NCBI GenBank assembly: GCA_017408485.1
Contig: JAFQUM010000014.1
Span: 153,661 to 217,660, forward strand
Source: Clostridia bacterium
Lineage (GTDB): Bacteria; Bacillota; Clostridia; Oscillospirales; Butyricicoccaceae
Length of the DNA stretch: 64,000 nucleotides
Reading direction: 5' to 3'
The notes under the pieces are model-generated. The model was given only the letters and a program-made list of their open reading frames with translations, was not told the DNA's origin and made no database searches. This document shows positions 25,830-34,007 of this stretch, piece after piece. Within the stretch, counting starts at the first letter, position 1, and every line of letters starts with the position of its first letter. Made by a program: the position numbers and the translations under genes.

Positions 25830-26156
25830 ATGAAGCTTGATTATACAGAGATAGGTAAACGCATTGCGCGCCGCAGAAAAGAGCTGGGACTCAAGCAAGC
25901 GCAGGTCTGCGAAATGGCTGATATAGGTGACAAATATCTGTCCTGCATAGAGCGCGCCACATCAATTCCATCTCTCGAGGTGGTCATGCGCCTTGCCATC
26001 GCCTTGGAGACCACTCCTGATGAGTTTTTGACGGGAACTGCCCGATATGACGACGAAGAATGGAAAAGCATTGCTGAAATGCTTCGGGGGATGGACGAAA
26101 AGCAGCTAAGCCTTGCAAAAAGCTTCCTTTCGTGGCTCTCCCAACAGAAGATATAA
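25830..26156 (+). CDS. XRE-family transcriptional regulator
   Basis: 108 residues from ATG at 25830, with GGGAGG eight bases upstream; the in-frame TTG at 25800 lies inside the inverted repeat. Residues 5-65 are a lambda-repressor-like HTH (IGKRIARRRKELGLKQAQVC, then GDKYLSCIERATSIPSLEVVMRLAIAL). The short C-terminal tail has no ligand domain. It is transcribed away from the SPFH operon, with operator-like repeats between them, so local regulation is likely. A terminator follows. Confidence 0.88.
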   Translation: MKLDYTEIGKRIARRRKELGLKQAQVCEMADIGDKYLSCIERATSIPSLEVVMRLAIALETTPDEFLTGTARYDDEEWKSIAEMLRGMDEKQLSLAKSFLSWLSQQKI

Positions 26157-26163
26157 AATATCA

Positions 26164-26197
26164 AAGCTGATACGGAGCTCTCCGCATCGGCTTTTTT
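26164..26197 (+). terminator. Terminator of the XRE gene
   Basis: A 13-position stem (AAGCTGATACGGA with TCCGCATCGGCTT, one mismatch and one G-T pair), loop GCTC, then T residues. Confidence 0.85.
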
Positions 26198-26262
26198 GTA
26201 TAAAGAAAGCTCGGTGCCGGTGGTTCTGAAAAGCTTTAGCTATGCGTAGTCCCGCCGTAGCG

Positions 26263-26430
26263 GCAAGCCTCCCTTGTGTAAAGGGAGGTGGGCAAAATCT
26301 TCGATTTTGCTCGGAGGGATTGATCTTATAGTGACAATCCGCCGTGGACACGGCTAACCGAGACGGAGTGATCGCAAAGCCTTCCTCCTTGAGGAAGGTG
26401 GCGCGGCGCAGCCGTGACGAAAGGAGTGTA
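26263..26430. repeat. Two related dispersed-repeat units in the intergenic gap
   Basis: Unit 1 (26263-26322) has a hairpin CCTCCCTT/AAGGGAGG, a second hairpin GCAAAATC/GATTTTGC and ends CGGAGGGATTG. Unit 2 (about 26378-26429) has the same plan: CCTTCCTCCTTGAGGAAGG, then GCGGCGCAGCCG and GACGAAAGGAG. Such units recur in gut Clostridia genomes. No gene is seen between 26157 and 26529. Confidence 0.65.
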
Positions 26431-26529
26431 GAAATTTCCCCATCGGTAATATGTGAATTATATTATTTGTTGCACCTATGAACTAAAATATGCTATAATT
26501 CGACATATACCGAAAGGAGCGTATCCAAA

Positions 26530-28197
26530 ATGCAAAGATTTCTTCGCTCGACAGTATGCATTCTTTTATGCTTGATATTGATAATACAAAGCGCTTTTGC
26601 CGTAAACCTGTCCAAGGGTGACGAGAGTGATGAGGTTATGCGGCTTCAGTCCATGCTCAATGCCATCGTTTCAGCAGGCATAAAGGTTGGCGGCTACTAT
26701 GGCTCACTTACAAAAAGCTCGGTAGAAAAATATCAGGAGCTTAAGGGACTTCCCGTTACGGGAATTTATGACGATCAGACGAGGGACGCCTTGGAAGCCG
26801 ATTACAAAGCCATAGAGGTGGACCTCATTTGGCCCCTTAAAGGCACAAATACATATATCACCAGCTATTACGGGGGAAGAATACACCCCATTACCGGAAA
26901 GGCTCAGGATCACAGCGGAATCGACATAAGCGCGCCCAAGGGCGAATCGGTTCACGCCGCCGCAGAAGGAGTTCTTGAAATAGGCTGCAATACCTGCACC
27001 CATAACTACGGCAAGAATGCCGAGCAGCTTAAAAAATGCGGCTGCGGAAACGGCTACGGCAACCACGTTATAATAACTCATACCGACGGAAAACGAACCT
27101 TATATGCCCATCTCACCTCCATTTTGGTGGAGGATGGAGCCACAGTTTCTCAGGATCAGCAAATAGGAACAGTAGGTTCAACGGGCAGATCAACAGGCTA
27201 TCATCTGCATTTTGAAGTGCATCTTGCAGGCACATACGAGTCAAGAGTCGATCCCTTGGAATATGTGGATGTGCCATCCTTTATCACCATAGGCGATGGC
27301 AACTATCTGCCTCAGGCGGTTGAGCGGGGAAGCGGATATTTCCTTAGCGGAAAAATATCCTCCATATACTCCATCGTCTCGGTGACTGTAAGCATATACA
27401 CCCTTGACGGACAAAGCACCGGGCAGAAAAAGACCGCAAAGCCTTATAGCAGAAGCTACGATATATCCGACATAGACCCATACATTCATTTCGGCAAGCT
27501 GAAGGCGGGAAATTACATCCTAAAGATCGAAGCTTCCGACGGATCGGGTGCGGAAAGTGAGCTTGTAAGCCATCCCTTCGCAATCACCTCAAAGATCAAC
27601 AACAGTCTGCTTGAAAGCTTTACAAAAATAAAGACCTACAAAGACGGCATTTTCACCGATGTAAGTGAAAATGATTGGTACAGCAACAATATTGAGCTGG
27701 TCTATGAGACGGGGCTTATGGAGGGCGTAGGCAGTAAGCTGTTTAATCCCAAGGGCAATGTCACCATTGCCGAAGCCATCACCGTGGCATCCCGTATCTA
27801 TAGCTATTATCACGGTGTGGATATCAACACCAAGGGCGCTTCAATATGGTACAAGCCCTATGTGGATTTTGCATCGAAATATGGCATATATACCGCCGCA
27901 GATGCCGACCTTAACAAGCCTGCCACAAGAGCGCAGCTTGCGTATATGCTTGCTCGCGCTGTCAGCTCGGCAGACCTTCAGCAGAAAAATGATATTGCCG
28001 ATGATGCCATTCCCGATATAAAAATATCCGACGAGTGTGCGCGGGAGATATACCTGCTTTACCGCGCAGGTGTGCTGACCGGTTCGGATAGCAAGGGAAG
28101 CTTTTTGCCCGATACATTTGTGGCGCGCAGCGAGGCGGCGGCAATGATAACACGAATCATTTCGCCCGAGCTGCGAATGGAAGTAACAATAAAGTAA
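26530..28197 (+). CDS. Secreted M23 peptidase with peptidoglycan-binding and SLH domains
   Basis: 555 residues. Signal peptide to about residue 24 (QSAFA). Residues 28-95 are a PG_binding_1 domain (VMRLQSMLNAI, then GYYGSLTKSSVEKYQELKGL). About 115-240 is an M23 (LytM) endopeptidase with zinc ligands in GGRIHPITGKAQDHSGIDIS and YHLHFEV; it has an inserted Cys-rich stretch (CNTCTHNYG, KCGCGNG) that is unusual. A beta domain follows, then SLH repeats from about 375 (FTDVSENDWYSNNIELVYET and two more). It likely cleaves peptidoglycan while held at the wall. AAAGGAGCG precedes the ATG. Confidence 0.9.
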   Translation: MQRFLRSTVCILLCLILIIQSAFAVNLSKGDESDEVMRLQSMLNAIVSAGIKVGGYYGSLTKSSVEKYQELKGLPVTGIYDDQTRDALEADYKAIEVDLIWPLKGTNTYITSYYGGRIHPITGKAQDHSGIDISAPKGESVHAAAEGVLEIGCNTCTHNYGKNAEQLKKCGCGNGYGNHVIITHTDGKRTLYAHLTSILVEDGATVSQDQQIGTVGSTGRSTGYHLHFEVHLAGTYESRVDPLEYVDVPSFITIGDGNYLPQAVERGSGYFLSGKISSIYSIVSVTVSIYTLDGQSTGQKKTAKPYSRSYDISDIDPYIHFGKLKAGNYILKIEASDGSGAESELVSHPFAITSKINNSLLESFTKIKTYKDGIFTDVSENDWYSNNIELVYETGLMEGVGSKLFNPKGNVTIAEAITVASRIYSYYHGVDINTKGASIWYKPYVDFASKYGIYTAADADLNKPATRAQLAYMLARAVSSADLQQKNDIADDAIPDIKISDECAREIYLLYRAGVLTGSDSKGSFLPDTFVARSEAAAMITRIISPELRMEVTIK

Positions 28198-28210
28198 AGG
28201 AAGTATAGAT

Positions 28211-28774
28211 ATGTTGACACTTGACAGAGCCAAAGAAATACTCAGCACCACGACTACCGAGCCCCATCTGTTTCTGCATGCAAAAAATGTAATGGTTGCA
28301 ATGGGCGGCCTTGCAAAGCATTTCGGAGAAGATGCTTCTCATTGGATGGCGATAGGCTATCTGCACGATTTTGATTATGAAAAGCACCCCACCGAGCACC
28401 TTCAGCATACCGAACAGCCTCTGCGAGAGCTTGGTGTCGACGAAAGCGAGATTCGTGCTATTCTTGCTCACGGCTATGAGATCATCAATGATGTTGAGCC
28501 ACAGACACTTATGGAAAGATCACTCTATACCGTCGATGAATTGACAGGTATCATTCAGGCTGCGGCAAGAATGCGTCCCGCGGGCATTACCGATATGGAG
28601 ATATCAAGCTTTATGAAAAAGTTCAAGGATAAAAAGTTTGCCGCCAAGTGCAATCGCGAGCTTATCGCCAAGGGCTGCGCTATGCTTAATATGGAGGTTC
28701 GCGACGTGGCAGCCATCTGCATCGAGGCTATGAAGGAATATGCCGATGAGCTTGAGATTGGAGCAAAAGCATAA
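28211..28774 (+). CDS. HD-domain hydrolase
   Basis: 187 residues. An HD-type metal phosphohydrolase: HAKNVMVAMGGLAKHFG, then IGYLHDFDYEKHP with the defining His-Asp, and ILAHGYEI. LYTVDELTGIIQAAARMRP completes a pattern common in Firmicutes HDIG proteins. Substrate unknown, possibly a nucleotide. It starts 13 bases after the M23 gene and ends 7 bases before the thiamine promoter region. Confidence 0.85.
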   Translation: MLTLDRAKEILSTTTTEPHLFLHAKNVMVAMGGLAKHFGEDASHWMAIGYLHDFDYEKHPTEHLQHTEQPLRELGVDESEIRAILAHGYEIINDVEPQTLMERSLYTVDELTGIIQAAARMRPAGITDMEISSFMKKFKDKKFAAKCNRELIAKGCAMLNMEVRDVAAICIEAMKEYADELEIGAKA

Positions 28775-28781
28775 AAAACAC

Positions 28782-28810
28782 TTGCATTTATCAAAAAACA
28801 GTATTACAAT
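28782..28810 (+). promoter_or_regulatory. Promoter of the thiamine operon
   Basis: TTGCAT (28782-28787), 17 bases, TACAAT (28805-28810). Predicted start about 28817, just ahead of the TPP aptamer. Confidence 0.75.
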
Positions 28811-28825
28811 AAACTCGACAATTAA

Positions 28826-28918
28826 ACAGCGGGGAGCTTGTGTGACAGGCTGAGAGGAAGGGATAACCTTCGACCCATGAAACCTGATTTGGATAATGCC
28901 AACGTAGGGATGCCTGAA
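28826..28918 (+). ncRNA. TPP riboswitch (thi box)
   Basis: Conserved TPP aptamer segments in order: CGGGGAGCTTG, GGCTGAGAGG, CGACCCATGAAACCTGATTT, GGATAATGCCAACGTAGGGA. It is followed by a strong terminator and then by a run of thiamine transport and salvage genes. TPP binding is expected to favour termination. Confidence 0.96.
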
Positions 28919-28931
28919 CATAGTGTATTTA

Positions 28932-28966
28932 ACGGAAGTTACCAGATCGGTGACTTCCGTTTTTTG
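28932..28966 (+). terminator. Riboswitch-controlled terminator of the thiamine operon
   Basis: A 12-bp stem (ACGGAAGTTACC with GGTGACTTCCGT), loop AGATC, then TTTTTTG. It lies 14 bases after the TPP aptamer. Confidence 0.93.
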
Positions 28967-29137
28967 TCGTATCAAAAAGAAAGGAGAGCATATCCGACAG
29001 AGTCGGCGGATAGAAGGGGAGCGCCTTGTATCTTGTATTTTGCGATGGGAACCCGTGTTTCGGGGTGAGAGGAGAAAACAGATTCTCGACCGAACAAAGC
29101 ATTGCGCTTTGACTAAAAAAGCAAAAGAGGTATAAAA
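28967..29137 (+). other. Unexplained second leader segment before thiW
   Basis: 171 bases between the attenuator and thiW with no supported gene. It contains AACCCGTGTTTCGGGGTGAG and GAGGAGAAAACAGATTCTCG, which look like structured RNA (paired CCCGTGTTTCGGG, GAGAA/TTCTC) and faintly recall the first half of a TPP aptamer. The conserved CTGAT...GGATAATGCCA half is absent. Confidence 0.4.
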
Positions 29138-29863
29138 ATGAAAGGTAAACAAAACTTACTTAAATTGTTGGTGCTCGCTATGTTGGTGGCTTTAGGGGTA
29201 GTTATTTCTCCCATTCTGAGGGTGGAGGGAATGTGCCCGATGGCGCATTTTATAAACATTGTCTGCTCGGTGCTGCTGGGACCTTGGTATTCTCTGCTTT
29301 GCGCCGTGACCATCGGCATAATACGAATGATGACAATGGGAATTCCCCCGCTGGCGCTTACCGGCGCGGTATTCGGCGCTTTTTTATCAGGTGTGTTTTA
29401 CAGACTGTCAAAGGGCAAGATTATCTTTGCCGTCTTGGGCGAGATAATCGGAACCGGCTTTATCGGCGCTATTGCATCCTATCCTGTAATGACATTCATT
29501 ATGGGCAAGGAAGGACTTAGCTGGCTTTTCTATGTGCCGTCCTTTGTGTGCGGAACCCTTATCGGTGGAAGCCTCGCCTATGCCTTCCTGCGTAAAATGG
29601 CGGGAAGCGGAGCGCTTGTTAAAATACAGACATCCCTTGGCGCGACAGGCTATACCGACAAAACAAGCATTGCATCAAATGCCATCACCATAGCGGCATT
29701 TGGAGTTGTGCTGTTTGTGGTCATAAAGGTGCTTGCCGATATGTTCACCCTCAAGGGTGCAGTTTGGAATTATGGTGCATATTTCGCCTTGGGCGCACTT
29801 ATTGCCGCGGCGGCAATATATTTTGTTATCGGCAAGATAAAGGAGGCAAAAAAGAATGAATGA
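29138..29863 (+). CDS. thiW: Thiamine-precursor transporter ThiW (ECF S component)
   Basis: 241 residues. Residues 10-165 match ThiW, the substrate-binding membrane subunit for thiazole uptake: ISPILRVEGMCPMAHFINIVCSVLLGPWYSLLC and ALTGAVFGAFLSGVFYR. It should share a general ECF energising module encoded elsewhere. The protein is longer than the usual 160-170 residues: a linker and two extra membrane helices (ITIAAFGVVLFVVIKVLA, AYFALGALIAAAAIYFVI) follow. First gene behind the TPP riboswitch; stop overlaps thiM. Confidence 0.9.
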   Translation: MKGKQNLLKLLVLAMLVALGVVISPILRVEGMCPMAHFINIVCSVLLGPWYSLLCAVTIGIIRMMTMGIPPLALTGAVFGAFLSGVFYRLSKGKIIFAVLGEIIGTGFIGAIASYPVMTFIMGKEGLSWLFYVPSFVCGTLIGGSLAYAFLRKMAGSGALVKIQTSLGATGYTDKTSIASNAITIAAFGVVLFVVIKVLADMFTLKGAVWNYGAYFALGALIAAAAIYFVIGKIKEAKKNE

Positions 29864-30656
29864 CATACTTTCCCGCTTAAGGGAAAACAGACCGCTGATA
29901 CATTGCATAGTGGGACCCGTGGCATCAAACTTCTGTGCTAACGGGGCATTGGCGATCGGTGCGCGACCAATTATGGCGGAGCATCCCTTGGAAAGCGCCG
30001 AGATCACCGCATCAGCCAACGGACTTTTGCTGAATATGAGCGGACTGACAGACGGGAAAATGCAGGCTATGACGGCATCTGCCCAAATTGCCGCAGAAAG
30101 ATCCATTCCGATGGTCATAGATGCGGTAGGGGTGGCTTGCTCGGGTCTGCGTAAGAGATTTGTGCTAAAGCTTATGGATAAAGCTCCTCCCGCCGTGCTT
30201 AAGGGCAATTATTCGGAGATCTATGCCTTATACGATGGGCAGTACAGCTCATCGGGTGTGGACAGTGATAAAAGCATAGATGAAAAAAGTGTCCAAAAAG
30301 CCGCAGTGGCGCTGGCGAAAGGATACAAAACGACGGTGCTTGCCAGCGGAAAGACCGACATTATCACCGACGGCAGCAGGGTGCTAAAGATAAAAAACGG
30401 AGTAGCTCAATTGGGCAGTATAACCGCAACGGGCTGTCTCTTGGGCACTGTGTGTGCCTGCCTTGCCTCCGCAGAAAAGCCTCTGCTTGCCGCACAGTAT
30501 GCTTGTGCCCTTTTAGGCATTTGCGGAGAAAAGGCAGAAACACCCAAAGGCTCGGGCAGCTTTATGTGCGGTCTGCTTGATGCACTTTCACATATCAGCG
30601 ATACAGACATAGTTGAAAATATAAAAATGGAGGAAGACTATTTTGAAAAAGCTTGA
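29856..30656 (+). CDS. thiM: Hydroxyethylthiazole kinase
   Basis: 266 residues. ThiM phosphorylates the thiazole alcohol THZ for thiamine salvage. The ribokinase-like fold shows CIVGPVASNFCANGALAIGARPIM at the substrate site, DAVGVACSGLRKRF, VLKGNYSEI, and the anion hole and catalytic Cys in TATGCLLG. It overlaps thiW by 8 bases and thiE by 14, directly after the transporter that should import its substrate. AAGGAGGC precedes the ATG. Confidence 0.95.
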   Translation: MNDILSRLRENRPLIHCIVGPVASNFCANGALAIGARPIMAEHPLESAEITASANGLLLNMSGLTDGKMQAMTASAQIAAERSIPMVIDAVGVACSGLRKRFVLKLMDKAPPAVLKGNYSEIYALYDGQYSSSGVDSDKSIDEKSVQKAAVALAKGYKTTVLASGKTDIITDGSRVLKIKNGVAQLGSITATGCLLGTVCACLASAEKPLLAAQYACALLGICGEKAETPKGSGSFMCGLLDALSHISDTDIVENIKMEEDYFEKA

Positions 30657-31275
30657 TACAACACTTTATTTTATTACCGACAGTACGGGACTTGAGCGAG
30701 AAGATTTTCTTCGCATAACCGAAGCGGCGCTTTCGGGCGGTGCGACTATGGTGCAGATCAGAGAGAAAAACAAAACCACCCGTGAGTATATTGAGCTTGC
30801 CGCCGATGTTCACAAGCTTACTCAAAAGTATAATGTGCCTCTTATTATTGATGACAGAATTGATGTTGCATTGGCTATAGGCGCAGAGGGGGTACATTTG
30901 GGCCAGACCGATATGCCCATAGATATTGCGCGAAGCATATTGGGCAACGGCGTTATAATCGGCGCTACCACCAAGACGGTGGAGCAGGCAAAAGAGGCTC
31001 AGGCAAAGGGCGCCGACTATCTTGGTGTAGGCGCAATATATCCCACCACAACAAAGGTGCAGACAGTGCTGACCCCCGTTTCTACCCTTAAGGATATATG
31101 CAAGGCGGTAGATATTCCCGTAAACGCCATAGGGGGACTGAATAAGGACAATGTGTATGTGCTTGAAAATACGGGAATTTCGGGTCTTTGCGTGGTTTCG
31201 GCAATTATGAAAGCACAGGATCCAAAGAAAGAAACACAGACATTATTAAAGCTTGCAAAGGAACTTAAAAAATGA
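30643..31275 (+). CDS. thiE: Thiamine phosphate synthase
   Basis: 210 residues from TTG at 30643, with GGAGGAAG seven bases upstream and no better start. ThiE joins HMP-PP and thiazole phosphate to give thiamine monophosphate. TIM-barrel motifs: MVQIREKNKTTREYIELA, PLIIDDRIDVALAIGAEGVHLGQ, and YLGVGAIYPTTTK near the pyrophosphate site. Overlaps thiM (14 bases) and the HAD gene (4 bases). Confidence 0.95.
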   Translation: MKKLDTTLYFITDSTGLEREDFLRITEAALSGGATMVQIREKNKTTREYIELAADVHKLTQKYNVPLIIDDRIDVALAIGAEGVHLGQTDMPIDIARSILGNGVIIGATTKTVEQAKEAQAKGADYLGVGAIYPTTTKVQTVLTPVSTLKDICKAVDIPVNAIGGLNKDNVYVLENTGISGLCVVSAIMKAQDPKKETQTLLKLAKELKK

Positions 31276-31931
31276 TTAAAGGTGCAATTTTTGACCTTGA
31301 CGGCACACTTTTAGACTCTATGAGTATATGGGACAGCGTGGGTGTGGATTATTTGTTGTCAAAGGGCTATACACCAAAAGAAGGACTAAAAGATAACTTC
31401 AAAAATATGAGTATGATTCAGGCGGGCGAATACTTGAAAAGTGAATACTCCATCTCCCTTTCTGCTCAGGAGATAGTGGATGGAGTAAACGCTATGACGG
31501 AGGATTTCTATATTAACCGCGTTCAGCTTAAAGAGGGCGCAAAAGAATTGTTGGAATATCTCAACGCAAGGGGAGTAAAGATGTGTGTCGCCACCGCCAC
31601 CGATGGATATTTGGTGGAAGCGGCACTTGAGCGGTGTGGTATAAGGGGGTATTTTTTAAAGATATTTACCTGCACCGATGTGGGTCACGGCAAGGATGAG
31701 CCTGTCATATTCAGAAAAGCTATGGAGTTTTTGGGTACGGACAGAAGCAACACCGCAGTGTTTGAAGACGCACTTTATGCCATAAAGACTGCGAAAAAAG
31801 AAGGCATTCCCGTTGTTGCGATATTTGATGCTTATGAGCAAAATCAGGAGCAGGTGAAAGCACTTGCGGACATTTATCTGCAAAAGATATCCGTTTCTGA
31901 TGAGCTTGTGGAGTTTGTTGGGAATCTTTGA
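31272..31931 (+). CDS. HAD-family hydrolase in the thiamine operon
   Basis: 219 residues. Motif I FDLDGTLLDS, motif II VATATDG, motif III around GHGKDEP and motif IV VFEDALYAIKTA define a beta-phosphoglucomutase-like HAD phosphatase with an alpha-helical cap. Its ATG overlaps the thiE stop, so it is part of the pathway operon. A phosphatase acting on thiamine monophosphate is an attractive guess: thiN needs free thiamine, while thiE yields the phosphate, and no thiL is seen. This is inference. Confidence 0.88.
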   Translation: MIKGAIFDLDGTLLDSMSIWDSVGVDYLLSKGYTPKEGLKDNFKNMSMIQAGEYLKSEYSISLSAQEIVDGVNAMTEDFYINRVQLKEGAKELLEYLNARGVKMCVATATDGYLVEAALERCGIRGYFLKIFTCTDVGHGKDEPVIFRKAMEFLGTDRSNTAVFEDALYAIKTAKKEGIPVVAIFDAYEQNQEQVKALADIYLQKISVSDELVEFVGNL

Positions 31932-32012
31932 TTCCGAACTTCAGCGGCAAATTGGGGGCACCACCTTTTGTCGCTATAGAAAACGATGCTGAAAAAAGAA
32001 AGGAGTATTTTT

Positions 32013-32822
32013 ATGAAAATGAAAACAGCATTGACCATTGCAGGAAGCGACTGCAGCGGAGGCGCCGGTATTCAGGCAGACCTGAAAACAATGACTATGA
32101 ACGGAGTCTATGGGATGTCTGCGATAACGGCACTGACGGCACAAAACACCATCGGCGTAAGGGCGATACAGGAGACCACACCCGACTTTTTGGCACAGCA
32201 ATTAGATGCCGTATTTGAGGATATTTATCCCGATGCGGTCAAGATAGGTATGGTCTCTTCAAGTGAGCTGATAAATGTGATAGCAGACAGGCTCCTATGC
32301 CATAAAGCGCGGAATATCGTCGTTGACCCCGTTATGGTTGCCACCAGCGGCTCGCGGCTTATGCAGACCGAGGCAGTGGCAGCACTGAAAAAAAGATTGT
32401 TGACCTTGTCAACTATTGCAACACCCAATATTCCCGAAGCAGAAGCACTTAGCGGAGCTGACATCAAAAATGCCGAGGATATGCAAAAAGCGGCAAAAAT
32501 AATAGGGGATAGCTGCAATTGCGCGGTGCTGCTTAAGGGCGGGCATAGCATAAACGACGCAAACGATCTTCTATATTCCGATGGGGATTTTCGTTGGTTT
32601 GAGGGAAAGCGCATAGATAATCCCAACACCCACGGCACGGGCTGTACCCTTTCAAGCGCTATTGCCGCAAATCTTGCCAAAGGATATGACCTTGCCGAGT
32701 CGGTGCAGAGAGCTAAGGACTATATTTCGGGCGCACTGTCAGCCCAGCTTGATTTAGGCAAGGGAAGAGGCCCGCTTATGCACAATTTTGATCTTTCGGG
32801 CGAGTTTTCAAAGGAGGCATAA
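32013..32822 (+). CDS. thiD: Hydroxymethylpyrimidine/phosphomethylpyrimidine kinase
   Basis: 269 residues from ATG at 32013, with AAAGGAGT eight bases upstream; the earlier ATG at 31986 has no site. ThiD phosphorylates HMP twice to HMP-PP. Features: LTIAGSDCSGGAGIQADLKT, YGMSAITALTAQNT, VVDPVMVATSGSRL, TPNIPEAEALSG and the catalytic NTHGTGCTLSSA. It is 81 bases after the HAD gene and 2 before cytX, the presumed importer of its substrate. Confidence 0.95.
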   Translation: MKMKTALTIAGSDCSGGAGIQADLKTMTMNGVYGMSAITALTAQNTIGVRAIQETTPDFLAQQLDAVFEDIYPDAVKIGMVSSSELINVIADRLLCHKARNIVVDPVMVATSGSRLMQTEAVAALKKRLLTLSTIATPNIPEAEALSGADIKNAEDMQKAAKIIGDSCNCAVLLKGGHSINDANDLLYSDGDFRWFEGKRIDNPNTHGTGCTLSSAIAANLAKGYDLAESVQRAKDYISGALSAQLDLGKGRGPLMHNFDLSGEFSKEA

Positions 32823-32824
32823 AA

Positions 32825-33997
32825 ATGGAAGAAAAACGCACCTCCGTCTTTGAAAACGGACTTATTTGGTTTGGCGCGGCGGTCTCCATTGCGGAAATTA
32901 TGACCGGCACATATTTTGCTCCATTAGGCTTTACCAAAGGCATACTTGCCATTTTGGTGGGTCATATTATAGGATGTGTTATGCTTTTCCTTGCGGGAGT
33001 TATCGGCGGCAAGGCTCGCAAGAGTGCTATGGAAACCGCCAAAATGAGCTTTGGAAGCAAAGGCGCTTTGCTTTTTTCGGTGCTGAACATCATTCAGCTT
33101 GTGGGTTGGACGGCTATCATGATCTATGATGGTGCATTGGCGGTAAACGGCATCTTTAGCATTGGTAGCTGGGTATGGTGTGCCGTGATAGGCGTCCTTA
33201 TCGTAATATGGATATTGATAGGCATTAAAAATCTCGGCAAAGTAAACACTGTTGCAATGGCGGCATTGTTTGCACTTACTGTCATTTTAAGCTTTTTCAT
33301 TTTCGGCAAGGAAAAGATGGGAAATATCGGCGGCGAATATATGACCTTCGGCGCTGCTGTGGAGCTTTCTGTTGCAATGCCCTTGTCTTGGCTGCCGCTG
33401 ATAAGCGACTATACGCGTGATGCGGAAAAGCCCGTAAAAGCCACTGCGGTCAGTGCGATCATATACGGCATTACAAGCTGCTGGATGTATTTGATAGGTA
33501 TGGGCGCCGCGATCTTCACCGCCGAGTCGGATATTGCACAGATAATGGTAAAGGCGGGGCTTGGTATCGGCGGCCTCTTGATCGTGGTGTTTTCCACTGT
33601 TACCACTACCTTCCTTGATGCGTATTCTGCGGGTGTGTCCAGCGAGTCGATATTTACAAAGCTCAACGGGAAATGGGTTGCGATCATAGTGACAGTGATA
33701 GGCACTGTGGGCGCAATTTTCCTGCCCCTTACCGATATTACGGATTTTTTGTACTTTATCGGGTCGGTTTTCGCGCCGATGATAGCTATACAGATTGCAG
33801 AATTTTTCATTCTGAAGAAGGATCGACAGAAAAATGCCTTCTGTATTCAAAATCTGATTATTTGGCTGATAGGATTTGTTTCTTACAGATTGCTGATGCG
33901 AGTCGACATTATTGTGGGTAATACTTTACCCGATATGCTGATAACCATTGCACTCTGTGTAGTAGTCAGCAAGATAAGAGATAAAATCAAAAAATGA
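32825..33997 (+). CDS. cytX: Hydroxymethylpyrimidine permease CytX (NCS1 family)
   Basis: 390 residues with about 10-12 membrane helices. WFGAAVSIAEIMTGTYFAPLGF at the N terminus and AVELSVAMPLSWLPLISDYTRDA are typical of CytX, an NCS1-type carrier found in thiamine operons and assigned to HMP uptake. AAAGGAGGC precedes the ATG. It lies between thiD and the pyrophosphokinase, so substrate import and phosphorylation are coupled by position. Confidence 0.92.
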   Translation: MEEKRTSVFENGLIWFGAAVSIAEIMTGTYFAPLGFTKGILAILVGHIIGCVMLFLAGVIGGKARKSAMETAKMSFGSKGALLFSVLNIIQLVGWTAIMIYDGALAVNGIFSIGSWVWCAVIGVLIVIWILIGIKNLGKVNTVAMAALFALTVILSFFIFGKEKMGNIGGEYMTFGAAVELSVAMPLSWLPLISDYTRDAEKPVKATAVSAIIYGITSCWMYLIGMGAAIFTAESDIAQIMVKAGLGIGGLLIVVFSTVTTTFLDAYSAGVSSESIFTKLNGKWVAIIVTVIGTVGAIFLPLTDITDFLYFIGSVFAPMIAIQIAEFFILKKDRQKNAFCIQNLIIWLIGFVSYRLLMRVDIIVGNTLPDMLITIALCVVVSKIRDKIKK

Positions 33998-34007
33998 GTT
34001 GGTGAGT

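Noticed and set aside
29040..29100. A second TPP riboswitch
   Set aside because: Only a TGAGAGG-like piece is present; the conserved CTGAT and GGATAATGCCA half is missing. Listed as a finding about an unexplained leader instead.
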